Source of the DNA: Hemibagrus wyckioides
Lineage: Eukaryota > Chordata > Actinopteri > Siluriformes > Bagridae
DNA length: 64,000 bases
Direction of reading: 5' to 3'
Assembly (NCBI RefSeq): GCF_019097595.1
Contig: NC_080715.1
Location: 444,573 to 508,572 of the forward strand
The notes under the pieces were generated by a model. The model was not told the origin of the DNA, did no database searches, and worked only from the letters and a program-made list of their open reading frames with translations. Below are positions 1 to 12,289 of the stretch, in pieces. The position numbers and the translations under genes were made by a program. Numbering within the stretch: the first letter of the stretch is position 1; each line of letters opens with the position of its first letter.

Positions 1-1746
1 CACACAACCTGAACAATACACACAACCTGAACAATACACACAACCTGAACAATACACACAACCTGAACAATACACACACAACCTGAACAATACACACACA
101 ACCTGAACAATACACACAACCTGAACAATACACACAACCTGAACAATACACACAACCTGAACAATACACACACAATCTGAACAATACACACACAATCTGA
201 ACAATACACACAACCTGAACATTACACACACAACCTGAACAATACACACAACCTGAACAATACACACACAACCTGAACAATACACACAACCTGAACAATA
301 CACACACAACCTGAACAATACACACACAACCTGAACAATACACACACAACCTGAACAATACACACACAACCTGAACAATACACACAACCTGAACAATACA
401 CACACAATCTGAACAATACACACACAACCTGAACAATACACACAACCTGAACAATACACACACAACCTGAACAATACACACAACCTGAACAATACACACA
501 CAATCTGAACAATACACACACAATCTGAACAATACACACAACCTGAACAATACACACACAATCTGAACAATACACACACAATCTGAACAATACACACACA
601 ACCTGAACAATACACACAACCTGAACAATACACACACAACCTGAACAATACACACACAATCTGAACAATACACACAACCTGAACAATACACACAACCTGA
701 ACAATACACACAACCTGAACAATACACACACAACCTGAACAATACACACACAACCTGAACAATACACACAACCTGAACAATACACACAACCTGAACAATA
801 CACACACAACCTGAACAATACACACACAATCTGAACAATACACACAACCTGAACAATACACACAACCTGAACAATACACACACAACCTGAACAATACACA
901 CACAATCTGAACAATACACACAACCTGAACAATACACACAATCTGAACAATACACACAACCTGAACAATACACACACAACCTGAACAATACACACACAAT
1001 CTGAACAATACACACACAATCTGAACAATACACACACAATCTGAACAATACACACAACCTGAACAATACACACACAACCTGAACAATACACACAACCTGA
1101 ACAATACACACACAACCTGAACAATACACACACAATCTGAACAATACACACAACCTGAACAATACACACAACCTGAACAATACACACAACCTGAACAATA
1201 CACACACAACCTGAACAATACACACAACCTGAACAATACACACAACCTGAACAATACACACAACCTGAACAATACACACACAACCTGAACAATACACACA
1301 CAACCTGAACAATACACACAACCTGAACAATACACACACAACCTGAACAATACACACACAACCTGAACAATACACACAACCTGAACAATACACACAACCT
1401 GAACAATACACACACAATCTGAACAATACACACACAATCTGAACAATACACACAACCTGAACAATACACACAACCTGAACAATACACACACAACCTGAAC
1501 AATACACACAACCTGAACAATACACACACAACCTGAACAATACACACACAACCTGAACAATACACACACAACCTGAACAATACACACAACCTGAACAATA
1601 CACACACAACCTGAACAATACACACAACCTGAACAATACACACACAACCTGAACAATACACACACAATCTGAACAATACACACACAACCTGAACAATACA
1701 CACACAACCTGAACAATACACACACAACCTGAACAATACACACACA
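1..1746. repeat. 18/20-bp minisatellite, truncated by the window edge
   Basis: Tandem units of CACACAACCTGAACAATA (18 bp) mix with a 20-bp form that has one extra CA, and with a C-to-T variant (AATCTG). There are roughly 90 copies, and the array begins before base 1. The 507-codon open frame on the - strand arises because the unit has no stop codon on that strand. It is not coding. Confidence 0.97.
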
Positions 1747-2889
1747 CTCTCCAGCTCCTAGTGCTGCAAACACAGACACACGCTGACACACTGAGGATTG
1801 TGGGTAATCACGTGACCAGAAATGGAAGTAAAACACATCTGAACACATCAGACAGGACAGAGGGTGAGCGATGATGTCACAGGAAGTGATGCGTACTGTG
1901 ACCCATCAGAACTGTTAATTTGTAGTTTAGACCAAATGAAAAGTGTTGTAGTTTAAAAACAACACACTGATTCTGGAGAGTGTGTGTGATATCAGCTCAG
2001 GTCAGCGGTCACTGCACTGTCCGGTGTGTATCAGATCATTAGAGGGTAAATGACGGGTGTGTCATGTCCTCACAGGAAGGACGTGAAGTGTGTTTCTGTC
2101 TGATTCATTCAGATGAAATGAGACAGCAGGCCATGAGTGTGAGGGGTTTAGTGTCCTGTCTCATCCTGAGTCCTTGTTTCCAACTAGCATGTTCATTCTG
2201 TGGTCATTTATTTGCTCAAATATGTTAGTATGCTAGCCTTTTGATGTTCTGTTAACTAGACAGTTCATTAATCTGTTAATAGGTCTGATTTTTACAGCCA
2301 GAAACACACTCTTTTCCTGCAGGTGCAGGAAACAGGAAGCAGGAGAGCAGGAAGTGATCTCAGACGCCCAGTCGCGTCTCCCACTGTACAGAGAGAGAAT
2401 AATAAGAGCAGAGTAAGAAATCCGGTGTAGAAAAAGCTGTGAGAAACGCTGGAGAAAGCTGAACATCAGTAAAACTGAGCTGATCTACAGGACCAAATCT
2501 CACAGAAACCACTTCTCAGTAACATTTCCTTCAACATGCTAAATCTGTCCTGAGCTACAAGCTATAATCAGCTCAAAGTTATTTAAGGTCAGATCTGTAA
2601 GTCCAGCTGCTGACGTCCACATGCTGGTTAGAGGAAGGAATTTAAATCCAGCTTCCAATCCTTCAGGACTCTGAAGATAAAAGTGAGAGCTCTGAGTGGA
2701 ATAAACTCCACATGTAGCCTGGAGGAGCAGCTGTACGCTAGCTATCATCTCCACACCACACTCAGACACTCTGTCCCACTGCATGTGTCATTAGCATCAT
2801 CTGTCTTTAATTAAACAAAAACATTAACATTCTCCTTTCTTATTTCTCTGAAGAGTTTTGCTTCATCCAAGAACACTTAATAACTTCAC
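1747..2889. other. Unique-looking intergenic DNA, no gene recognised
   Basis: This stretch is mixed-composition single-copy-looking sequence. Two short - strand open frames (77 and 81 codons) resemble no family I know and have no convincing splice context. I see no exon, RNA gene or transposon here. Confidence 0.5.
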
Positions 2890-4209
2890 TTATAATTTAT
2901 AATCCCACTCTCAGTGTTTATAATGATTTATAATCCCACTCTCAGTGTTTATAATGATTTATAATCCCACTCTCAGTGTTTATAATGATTTATAATCCCA
3001 CTCTCTGTGTTTATAATGATTTATAATCCCACTCTCAGTGTTTATAATGATTCATAATCCCACTCTCTGTGTTTATAATGATTTATAATCCCACTCTCAG
3101 TGTTTATAATGATTTATAATCCCACTCTCAGTGAATATAATGATTTATAATCCCACTCTCTGTGTTTATAATGATTTATAATCCCACTCTCAGTGTTTAT
3201 AATGATTTATAATCCCACTCTCAGTGAATATAATGATTTATAATCCCACTCTCAGTGTTTATAATGATTTATAATCCCACTCTCAGTGTTTATAATGATT
3301 TATAATCCCACTCTCAGTGTTTATAATGATTTATAATCCCACTCTCTGTGTTTATAATGATTTATAATCCCACTCTCTGTGTTTATAATGATTTATAATC
3401 CCACTCTCTGTGTTTATAATGATTTATAATCCCACTCTCTGTGTTTATAATGATTTATAATCCCACTCTCAGTGTTTATAATGATTTATAATCCCACTCT
3501 CAGTGTTTATAATGATTTATAATCCCACTCTCAGTGTTTATAATGATTTATAATCCCACTCTCTGTGTTTATAATGATTTATAATCCCACTCTCTGTGTT
3601 TATAATGATTTATAATCCCACTCTCAGTGTTTATAATGATTTATAATCCCACTCTCTGTGTTTATAATGATTTATAATCCCACTCTCTGTGTTTATAATG
3701 ATTTATAATCCCACTCTCAGTGTTTATAATGATTTATAATCCCACTCTCAGTGTTTATAATGATTTATAATCCCACTCTCAGTGTTTATAATGATTTATA
3801 ATCCCACTCTCAGTGTTTATAATGATTTATAATCCCACTCTCAGTGTTTATAATGATTTATAATCCCACTCTCTGTGTTTATAATGATTTATAATCCCAC
3901 TCTCTGTGTTTATAATGATTTATAATCCCACTCTCAGTGTTTATAATGATTTATAATCCCACTCTCTGTGTTTATAATGATTTATAATCCCACTCTCTGT
4001 GTTTATAATGATTTATAATCCCACTCTCGGTGTTTATAATGATTTATAATCCCACTCTCAGTGTTTATAATGATTTATAATCCCACTCTCAGTGTTTATA
4101 ATGATTTATAATCCCACTCTCTGTGTTTATAATGATTTATAATCCCACTCTCTGTGTTTATAATGATTTATAATCCCACTCTCGGTGTTTATAATGATTT
4201 ATAATCCCA
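2890..4209 (+). repeat. 31-bp minisatellite family, locus 1 (forward)
   Basis: About 43 tandem copies of a 31-bp unit whose core is TTTATAATGATTTATAAT followed by CCCACTCTCAGTG. Units differ mainly at CTCAGTG versus CTCTGTG, with rare CTCGGTG. The same unit recurs at three other places in the window. Confidence 0.97.
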
Positions 4210-5149
4210 CCTCAACAATAACCTGATGTTTTTGTAGTTTCTCAGTCTCATATAATTGTGATGAAATTTTGTCCAACTTCTTTATGACATTGTTTTGGTT
4301 AATTGATGTTTAAGGGACTAGTTTGCACAACGCTCTCTTAAAATCCCACCACAGTGGCCTGGGTTGGACATGGTCATCCCTACACCTTCATTTCTTCTTC
4401 AGTGGTCATTCAGATTTGCTGGTATGTTTGGGATGACTGTCCTGTTGTATGACCCAGTTTAAACTGCTGGACAGATGGCCTCACATTTAAGATAGAAAGT
4501 AGAGTTATCTCAGTGAGCGTAAGTTTCTCAGGTCAATACGATATTACGTTGTGTAAAAATTCACCTTTATCGTTTTAATGTTTTATTCTACTGCAGAGTG
4601 ACGTAGTAAAGAAATAATAAGAATATGACATAAAAGAAAATATTACTGCTGTTTTAGGAAAGTAATCATACATACAAAAGTTATTAGAATAAGTGCATTA
4701 ATATAAAGCTGTGATGTCCAGCTGCACTACTGTCAGAGCTGCTGTTACAGAGAATTAATCAAAATCTTCTGACCAATGTGAGACACGCCCCTTTTAGACA
4801 AACTCCACCCCTTGTGTGTGACACTGTGACTTCTCTATAGTTTGTAGTTATGCCTGGGATCTAAATGTTGATGTGTACAATTTCAGGATTAAATCCTCAC
4901 TGGACTTTTCTCTGACTATGACCCATACACAGAGACATGTCACATGACTCGTCATCACAGTGACCAGTGTGGGTGTGGCCATGGTGTGATGTTAACATCT
5001 CTTTTTCCATCAGCCATTCAGGATGCACACATCATCTCAGGGAGTTTTTCCTTCCCACTACTGCCTCTGGCTTTTTCATTAGAGATAAATGTACATTTTT
5101 ATTTGGAATTTTTACTCTGTATATATCCATGTAAAGCTGCTCTGCAACA
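4210..5149. other. Intergenic DNA, no gene recognised
   Basis: AT-rich unique-looking sequence with no exon-like frame or recognisable transposon. The 95-codon + strand open frame at 4944-5231 ends in a CA microsatellite and has no family resemblance. Confidence 0.45.
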
Positions 5150-5151
5150 AC

Positions 5152-5152
5152 A

Positions 5153-5184
<32 letters not shown>
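5152..5184. repeat. CA microsatellite
   Basis: A perfect run of CA dinucleotides of about 32 bp, followed by a short A tract. Confidence 0.95.
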
Positions 5185-5186
<2 letters not shown>

Positions 5187-5278
5187 CTATACTCAGGTAA
5201 AAAAAAAAAATCACACAGGACGTCCCAGTAACCCTGTGACTTAGTTATTCCGATGAATACACACATTAACTCAGAACC

Positions 5279-5449
5279 CGAGGGAGAGGGAGAGAGAGAG
5301 AGGGTGAGAGAGAGAGGGAGAGGGAGAGAGAGAGAGAGAGAGGGAGAGAGAGGGAGAGAGAGAGAGGGAGAGAGAGAGAGGGTGAGAGAGAGAGGGAGAG
5401 GGAGAGAGAGAGAGAGAGAGGGAGAGAGAGGGAGAGAGAGAGAGAGAGA
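5279..5449. repeat. GA-rich simple repeat
   Basis: A purine-only tract of GAGAGG/GAGAGA units about 170 bp long. An internal duplication is visible: the block containing GGTGAGAGAGAGAGGG occurs twice. The open frames on both strands are products of the repeat. Confidence 0.95.
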
Positions 5450-5562
5450 ATGAGTGTTGGGGGGGCTACATACAGCATGACTGAACATATCACACTCATT
5501 GTTGAGAGATTTTTAGTGGTTCTCTGTTTCAGATATCATCTATTGCAGGTTTACATTTTGAA

Positions 5563-5596
<34 letters not shown>
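5563..5596. repeat. GT microsatellite
   Basis: A perfect GT run of about 32 bp. Confidence 0.95.
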
Positions 5597-5598
<2 letters not shown>

Positions 5599-5599
5599 C

Positions 5600-5910
5600 A
5601 AACCCTCAGTGTGGTACTGAAATTAAGCCGAGCCCTCAGAATTCTACTGAAACTGTCCTGAACCATCAGCGTATTAAAAATACTGACCCAAACCTTCAGA
5701 GTGGTATTGAAACTGACCCAAACCCCCAGTGTGGTACTGAAACTGACCCAAACCCCCAGTGTGGTACTGAAACCTCAGAGAAATACAAAAAAAGTTCAAC
5801 CCTAAATGCGAAGCAGCAGTGAAACTGACCTGAACCAGTGCTGAAACTGACCCAGCAGTACCAAAACAGATCCAAACCCTTAGAGTACTGAACGCTCAGA
5901 GAAGTACCAA
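5600..5910. repeat. Degenerate ~30-bp tandem repeat
   Basis: Diverged units contain GTGGTACTGAAACTGACCCA followed by AACCCYCAGT. The clearest copies are at 5690-5775, and they decay outwards on both sides. The 85-codon + strand frame across it is repeat-derived. Confidence 0.75.
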
Positions 5911-5989
5911 AACCGACCAGGTCCAGTCAGTTCCAGACCACGCCGGTGTTTTGTGTATTATTTTCATTAGTGTTTATTATTATGTGTAT

Positions 5990-6420
5990 TCGCGTAACTT
6001 CACGAGGACAAACCGGAACGGAACGTCGCGCGCACAGTGACCAGCTGGACAGTGTCCCAGCGCTCCGGTAGCTTTAATGTAATATGTATAAGTTACTGCT
6101 TACCTCAACAAAGAAGGTGTCCATTTTCAGTTTTCCAGCGTATTTCCATTCACACGTAAAGAGAAATGAGAAGGCGAGCAGTGAAAAACTCCTTCCGGTG
6201 TGTCCGCTGTGATTCTGTGCAGTTTGTTGTGTTTGTATTCGGTTTTTGTGAAGTGAATGACCAGAGCTGAAACGCCTGACCGCTCCGAGATGCTGCTGCC
6301 GCTTTGTGTTGCGAACTCAGGAGGGCGGGGCTTACTGACACATCAATCACCCCCAGACCACGCCCGATGTGAACAATAATAACTCTAACTCCTGAATGCG
6401 CGTGCACGGAGCAGATGGAG
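5990..6420 (-). promoter_or_regulatory. Putative CpG-rich promoter with GC box
   Basis: CpG density rises sharply over the AT-rich flanks, for example the GTCGCGCGCAC stretch near 6026 and a GGGCGGGGC GC box at about 6335. It lies just upstream, on the - strand, of a possible first coding exon at 6104-6124, so the likely reading is a promoter firing leftward. A bidirectional promoter is possible. This is inference from composition and splice context. Confidence 0.45.
6104..6124 (-). CDS. Possible first coding exon of an unidentified leftward gene
   Basis: On the - strand an ATG opens seven codons (MDTFFVE) that end exactly at a strong splice donor, GAG followed by GTAAGC. It sits inside the CpG-rich block, as a first coding exon would. 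The rest of the gene would lie leftward, but I cannot recognise a second exon between here and base 1, so the peptide is too short to name. The alternative is a chance ATG near a chance donor. Confidence 0.3.
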
Positions 6421-6544
6421 AGCAGTGTGAGGTAAAGTGAGGGCTGCTGAGCTTCTCCTGTTTTTAAAGACTTTTTTATTTACTTTACTACAAATTCACT
6501 GATTACTCTTCACCTCATTAACATAACGGAAGTGTTCAGATAGT

Positions 6545-6743
6545 TTATTTCTATAGCTATTTTAACAATGGGCATTGTCTCAAAGCAGCTTTACAGAAAT
6601 ATAAAAACATCAAAGAGAAATTATATTTATCACTAATGAGCAAACCTGAGGCGATGATGGTGAGGAACAACTCCCTGAGAGGATATGAGGAAGAACACTG
6701 GAGAGGAACCAAACTGAAACCTCATCCTCATCTGGGTGACACC
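6545..6743 (-). mobile_element. Diverged LINE 3' tail fragment
   Basis: The segment carries the landmarks of the 3' UTR of the LINE at 60680-64000: CATTGTCTCAAAGCAGCTTT, then AACTCCCTGAGAGGA, then GAGAGGAACC, then CATCCTCATCTGGGTGACAC. It is more diverged than the other copies. The 31-bp minisatellite starts directly after the last landmark. Confidence 0.75.
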
Positions 6744-7192
6744 AGAGAGTGGGATTATAAATCATTATAAACACTGAGAGTGGGATTATAAATCATTATA
6801 AACACTGAGAGTGGGATTATAAATCATTATAAACACAGAGAGTGGGATTATACATCATTATAAACACTGAGAGTGGGATTATAAATCATTATAAACACTG
6901 AGAGTGGGATTATAAATCATTATAAACACTGAGAGTGGGATTATAAATCATTATAAACACTGAGAGTGGGATTATAAATCATTATAAACACTGAGAGTGG
7001 GATTATAAATCATTATAAACACTGAGAGTGGGATTATAAATCATTATAAACACAGAGAGTGGGATTATAAATCATTATAAACACAGAGAGTGGGATTATA
7101 AATCATTATAAACACTGAGAGTGGGATTATAAATCATTATAAACACTGAGAGTGGGATTATAAATCATTATAAACACAGAGAGTGGGATTAT
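6744..7192 (-). repeat. 31-bp minisatellite family, locus 2 (reverse)
   Basis: About 14 copies of the same 31-bp unit as at 2890-4209, in the opposite orientation. The array abuts a LINE 3' tail on its left with no spacer. Confidence 0.96.
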
Positions 7193-7368
7193 TTGTTAAA
7201 AAATATGATATATATTTGGAATAATATATTCTATTCTATTATTTCACATTCTAACGAGTGACGGTCTCAGAGTCATTAGCTTTATAATGTTAATGGGTTA
7301 ATTATATGTCCATTAGAGCCTGCAGTTGATTCCCTAAGGTCACACACTTAGAGATGAATGCTCCATCT

Positions 7369-7419
<51 letters not shown>

Positions 7420-7558
7420 TAGTGTTTTAAGCTGTGAGGTTTTGTCTCATGATTGGAACTCAGGGCTCCAGATGGTACATGGAAATCTCCATTGCTGGGA
7501 ATATGGAACAGAGCGACATGTGGGGCTAACACACCAGAAATGTAGGAACATCACCGCT

Positions 7559-7612
<54 letters not shown>

Positions 7613-7977
7613 CACACACACACACACACTGTACATTTACTCTGTAGCTCTCCATTTGACCTATAAAGTGTCACATTGTAAAGTCCAGACATCACTGACA
7701 CACTGTCAGGAACTACTGAGTCAATTCCCTTCCAGTACACCGGTCACTGCTGACCGTTGTACTGCTATACCTCATCATGTGTCTTGTCACCTATTTCCTA
7801 TTAACTCCTTAAGTCTTGCCTTATTTATATCTGTGTCTGATTTCTACCTGCCATTTAGTGTGTGTCTTTGTCATGTCGTTCATTGTTGCATTAGATTCCT
7901 GGTTTCTCTTGTTTATTCAGGTTGTGCTTTTGTTTTCAGTGACACTTTCAGGTTTTTTGTGTTTGGTTTATTTATTG
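7193..7977. other. Intergenic DNA with CA and CT microsatellites
   Basis: A CA run (about 7371-7417), a CT run (about 7562-7604) and a second short CA run (about 7610-7628) sit in sequence with no recognised gene. Open frames of 76-135 codons are driven by the microsatellites, or, at the right end, by the LINE fragment that follows. Confidence 0.7.
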
Positions 7978-8163
7978 GTGTTCCACAAGGTTCTGTTTTA
8001 GGCCCACTTCTTGCCTCTGTATACATGCTAGCTTTCACTGTTATACACAGCACTTTCAGTTAAGTCAGATGAGAGACACCAGCTTATTAAGATGTGTAAA
8101 GGACATTAGACATGTGCAATAAATTTCTTCTACTTAATATTTTAACTCTCGCACCACTGTACC
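7978..8163 (+). mobile_element. L2-type LINE fragment, left part, split by a gypsy insertion
   Basis: The + strand encodes [11 protein letters not shown], the reverse transcriptase motif B of the LINE family seen in full at 61643-63811. The segment about the AGATGAGAGACACCAGCTTA stretch follows, with an internal deletion removing the YADD region. The match resumes near its right end with the CTCGCACC stretch and stops at GTACC, where the gypsy LTR begins. The continuation is at 13492-13780. Confidence 0.85.
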
Positions 8164-8304
8164 TGTCGTGTATCAAGTGTAATGCTTGCAACGTCATTAC
8201 CTAGGAGGTGGAAGTAAAAAAAGGATGGATTTGAGTTCATGAACGTGCTGTCTCGTGTCTGATTTAATTCAGCGTCTTGAGCCAGTTAAAGCAAAGACAC
8301 AACA
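8164..8304 (+). repeat. 5' LTR of gypsy element
   Basis: A 141-bp repeat beginning TGTCGTGTATC and ending ACACAACA. It pairs with 13346-13486 at about ten mismatches by eye. GTACC lies immediately outside (8159-8163) and recurs after the 3' LTR. A possible primer-binding site, TGGCGACAAGGGCAG, starts two bases after the LTR. Confidence 0.92.
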
Positions 8305-8420
8305 ATGGCGACAAGGGCAGTTAGTGGATTACAAACAAGTTAAATCTGATTGCGAATTAATTTAAGCGTGGAAGATGGATTCTACCGCATCAGTGCCAAA
8401 ATTCGACTGCTACTGCTACA

Positions 8421-8912
8421 GTGGCCACTCTGAATGCTTACCTCGTTCCCAGAGTAAACACCGGTTTGGCAAGACAGTCCTTCTATCAAATAATGCAAAG
8501 ACAAGGTGAGACTGTGCAACAATTTGTCACACGACTCAGACAAGTGGCTAAAGACTGTGATTTTGGCATTGACAGAGATAATCAGCTGTGTGATGCCATT
8601 TTAAGCAAATGTAGTTCGGATTACATCAAGATAAAATTATTAGAGAAAGGAACTCGTACACTTGATATTGGCATGCAATGTGAATGTGTGGAGTTACAAA
8701 TGTCTGCGATGCATATCAGTCAGCCAGAGACTGGAAAAGAAACAGTGCATTGGGTTGTAAAAAAAAAAAAAAGAGGGAAATATCAAAAGACATCCCCAAA
8801 ACTAGAAGGAGAAAAAAAAGGGAGGCAGTGTTATAGATGTGGACGACATGATCATTTGGCCAAAGACTTGTCCAGCAAAGGGCCAAGAATGCAGAAAGTG
8901 CAGAGGGGCTAA
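8421..8912 (+). pseudogene. gypsy gag remnant
   Basis: This 163-codon frame holds a retrotransposon gag core (QRQGETVQQFVTRLRQVAKD) and a nucleocapsid-like knuckle, CYRCGRHDHLAKDL. The last zinc ligand reads Leu instead of Cys, so the knuckle is broken or shifted out of frame here. A start at about 8373 in another frame (MDSTAS...) suggests that the N-terminal part has suffered a deletion or frameshift. It is a gag fossil, not a host gene. Confidence 0.85.
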
Positions 8913-9062
8913 CACATTCACATTTTGGCTAACCACTTTGCCAAAATGTGTAAAACCAGAAACGTGCCTAAACAAACAACTAAATATATCAGCGGAGTAA
9001 GCCTGATGATGACCAATACGCATTCATGGTGAAAGACCCAAACAGATACACATTTGCTGTCG

Positions 9063-9766
9063 GTGGAGTTGACTTGACATGTTGATCGATTCCTGGGCCA
9101 CAAGCAATATCATAGATGAAGTCACATGGGAGACATGCGTATGCATCTAAAGAACTCCTGCCCATAAAAGGAGCTTTCACATGTGAGATAAAATGTGGAA
9201 AATGGAGCACCCAAGCTGAATTTGTGGTAATCAAAGGAAAAGGAGAGTCACTATTGGGCAAAGAGACAGCCACTAAACTAGGAGCATTGAAAATTGGGGT
9301 CAATATAGCTACAATCAGTGATGTGGCAAGCCGAATTTGGGAACAGTACCCAGTCCTGTTAAGAGGAGTTGGGAAGCTCAACACCAAACAAATCAACCTA
9401 CACATTGATGATACCGTGGCTCCTGTGGCTCAACCCATATGTCAAATTCCATTCCATTTGAGAGAAGCAGTACAACGTAAAATTCAGCAGCTTCCAGAGC
9501 TAGACATCATCGAACTGGTCAATATCACCACCCCATGGGTAAACCCGGTGGTGATCGTTCCCAATCGACAATGACATTAGACTGTGTTTGGATATGAGGC
9601 AAGCAAATAAAGCAATAATCCAGGGCCGATATCCAATCCCAACAGTTGACGAGCTCCTTCAAAGCATGAATGGCTCCTCTGTTTTCAGTAAGCTTGACCT
9701 CAAGTGGGGATACCACCAGCTAGAGCTTACACCACAGTCCAGAGGTATCACCACTTTTGCTGTACA
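9063..9766 (+). pseudogene. gypsy protease and N-terminal reverse transcriptase remnant
   Basis: An aspartic protease-like stretch (MLIDSWATSNIID) near 9080 has Trp in place of the expected Gly of the Asp-Ser/Thr-Gly triad. The main frame 9116-9574 leads into RT, with a shift near 9575. The next frame, from 9588, contains the RT landmarks RYPIPTVDELL and FSKLDLKWGYHQL. The latter holds the first catalytic Asp. The reading is cut off at about 9766 by a LINE insertion. Confidence 0.85.
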
Positions 9767-11480
9767 CAATTCAATTCAATTTATATTGTATAGCACCTTT
9801 TACAATGAACATTGTCTCAAGCAGCTTTACAAAAGAAGAGAAACGGAGATAGGACAGAAAAATGAAAATAAAAAATAACTAAATAACTAGAAATAAAAAT
9901 AAATTATTAAATTAAATTATTAAACTATTTCATCCTTCAGCCTGTGGCAACGGTGGCAAGGAAAAACTCCCTGGGATGATCTGAGGAAGAAACCTTGAGA
10001 GGAACCAGGCTCAGAAGGGAAACCATCCTCATTTGGGTGACACTAAACAGTAAATAATGTAACTGTAACTGATTAATGTCGTTTCTACAACAGCAATCAA
10101 TGACCCATGAGGAACTGTTAGGTCAGTGTAGTTTCTAAGGTCATTATAAACACTAGTTCTTTGCTGTCACAAGCTGACAGATGAAATGGCAGATCTGTGA
10201 TGGTGTGAAAGTCCCCAAGTGTCTCTGTCCATGGCTGTCTCCTGGTCCACACAGATCCATCCACAGCATCAGTGGGCACCATCAAGCGGCGAGACTCCGA
10301 CCAGGGGTAGGGCAGCGGTCGCACTGGAAACTGGCAAACACTGGGAGCTCAGGAGTGGGGTGTATAGCTCAACAGAGAAAGTAGAGAGAGAAAGAGAAAG
10401 ATATTAAGTTTCTGATCATGTGATGTTTAAGACAATGTAGATTATGTGTAAAGTGCAGGCAGGGACTCCGGCAAGACTAGCTATGACATCATAACTAAAA
10501 GGGAGAGCCAGAAGGTCACAGACATGAAGGCTTCCCGGGACATAAAGCATCCAACCACTTCACAGTCAGTGACCTGAGTGACTTGTGAGGGTGGTAAGAG
10601 GACAGCATCCAAACATCCCAGTCACCAAACACTCTATGACCATGAACCTTCCAGATCTGCTCCTTTACCTAAGAAAACTATACATTAAAAGCTCGACTAA
10701 ACAAATGTGTCTTCAGCCTAGACTTAAACACTGAGACTGTGTCTGAATCCCCAACACTAATTGGAAGGCTGTTCCATAACTGTGGGGCTTTGAAAGAGAA
10801 AGCTCCGCCCCCTGCTGTAGCCTCTAATACTTGAGGTACTACCAAGTAACCAGCACCCTTTGATCGGAGTAGGCGTGGCGGATCATAAAAGACTAAAAGA
10901 TCGCTCAGGTACTGCGGCGCGAGACCATTTAGTGCTTTATAGGTCAGTAACAGTATTTTATAATCAATGTGAAATTTGACTGGGAGCCAATGTAGTGTGG
11001 ATAAAATAGGAGTGATGTGTTCATATCTTCTGCTTCTAGTTAGGACTCTAGCTGCTGCATTCTGGACTAACTGGAGCTTGTTTCTGCTCCTACTGGAACA
11101 TCCAGACAGTAAGACATTACAATAATCCAACCTAGAGGTGACAAAAGCATGAACTAATTTTTCTGCATCATGAAGTGACATCATATTTCTTATCTTAGCA
11201 ATATTTCTGAGATGGAAGAAGGCTACCCGAGTGATATTATCTACATGAGCTTCAAACGCCAAGATCTTTTACTGCTGGACAAGATGAAACCAAAAGACCA
11301 TCCACCGTTACTCTGTAATCAGAAAGCTCACTTCTAGCTGCTTCTAGTTAGTGACCATCCAATGTCTAATGTAGTTTACGCATGCTTCTATCTTAATAAG
11401 CTGGTGTCTCTCATCTGACTTAGCTGAAACATATAGCTGCGTGTTGTCAGCATAACAGTGGAAGCTAATACCATGTTTAC
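9767..11480 (-). mobile_element. 5'-truncated L2-type LINE inserted in gypsy RT
   Basis: The left end is the LINE 3' tail (repeated CAATT units, then the CATTGTCTCAA...CAGCTTTAC landmark). The body matches the - strand LINE at 60680-64000 closely as far as its TAATACCATGTTTA stretch. The 194-codon - strand frame at 10678-11262 is the C-terminal end of the LINE polyprotein ([19 protein letters not shown] through the LKTHLFSRAFNV end). There is an internal deletion of about 27 bp near 11263. The gypsy RT reading resumes right after. Confidence 0.93.
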
Positions 11481-11483
11481 ATG

Positions 11484-12230
11484 GTACATATAGATAGACT
11501 GATCCTCGGAGTGTCGTCGGCTAGTGAGCAGTATCAACATGAAGTTGCCTCAGCCCTTGCCGGAATCGAGGGAGTGGAGAGTATTTATGATGACATTATT
11601 GTACATGCTTCCGAGACCTGATCAAAAGCGGTCTTACAAAGGCTTGTGAACTGTGGATTGACACTCAATGGAGAAAAGTGTCAATATAATATGAACAAGC
11701 TGGTGTTCATGGGAATGTTGCTCTCAGAAAAAGGGATAGGCACAAACAGCTGAAAGGGTTCGTGCTATGATCAATGCCAGGGAACCAGAAAGTGCATCGG
11801 AAGTACGAAGCATCTTGGGATTGGTGGGATATAGCAGTCGGTTCATCCCACAATTTGCATCCATCACTGAATCACTAAGGAGACTGAGAAAGAAAGATAT
11901 TCCATTCAGGTTTGGTCCCGAACAAAGACGAGCATTTCAAGCCTTAAAACAGAATCTAGCTGAAGCGGGAATCCTAGCTTATTTTGACAAGAAGGCCCTG
12001 ACAAAGGTTATTGCAGATGTGAGTCTGGAAGGCATCGGAGCCGTGTTAATTCAAGAACAGAACAGTGAGAATGTCCCCATATGTTATGTCAGTCGCAGCT
12101 TACCTGAATGTGAGCAAAGATACTCACAGACAGAGCGGGAAGCATTATCTCTAGTATGGGCATGTAAGAGACTTCATCCATCCATATATGGACAAAAGTT
12201 TACTTGATTACAGATCACAAACCACTGGAA
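11484..12230 (+). pseudogene. gypsy reverse transcriptase and RNase H remnant
   Basis: The RT reading resumes after the LINE with the YDDIIVHA catalytic-pair motif at about 11590, but stops appear soon after. The frame 11767-12207 carries the RT thumb-to-RNase H junction: GYSSRFIPQFA, FGPEQRRAFQALK, then ADVSLEGIGAVL (the RNase H first Asp) and QRYSQTEREALSLVW. A residual TDHKPLEAIYG-like stretch follows. The downstream connection domain is absent. Confidence 0.88.
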
Positions 12231-12289
12231 GCTATCTATGGCCTACGGTCATATGGGTGCTAAGACTATAACCATATGATATTCGTGTT

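Noticed and set aside
1..1746. Possible CRISPR array
   Set aside because: The units are contiguous tandem repeats with no unique spacers, in a vertebrate genome. The same applies to the other minisatellites.
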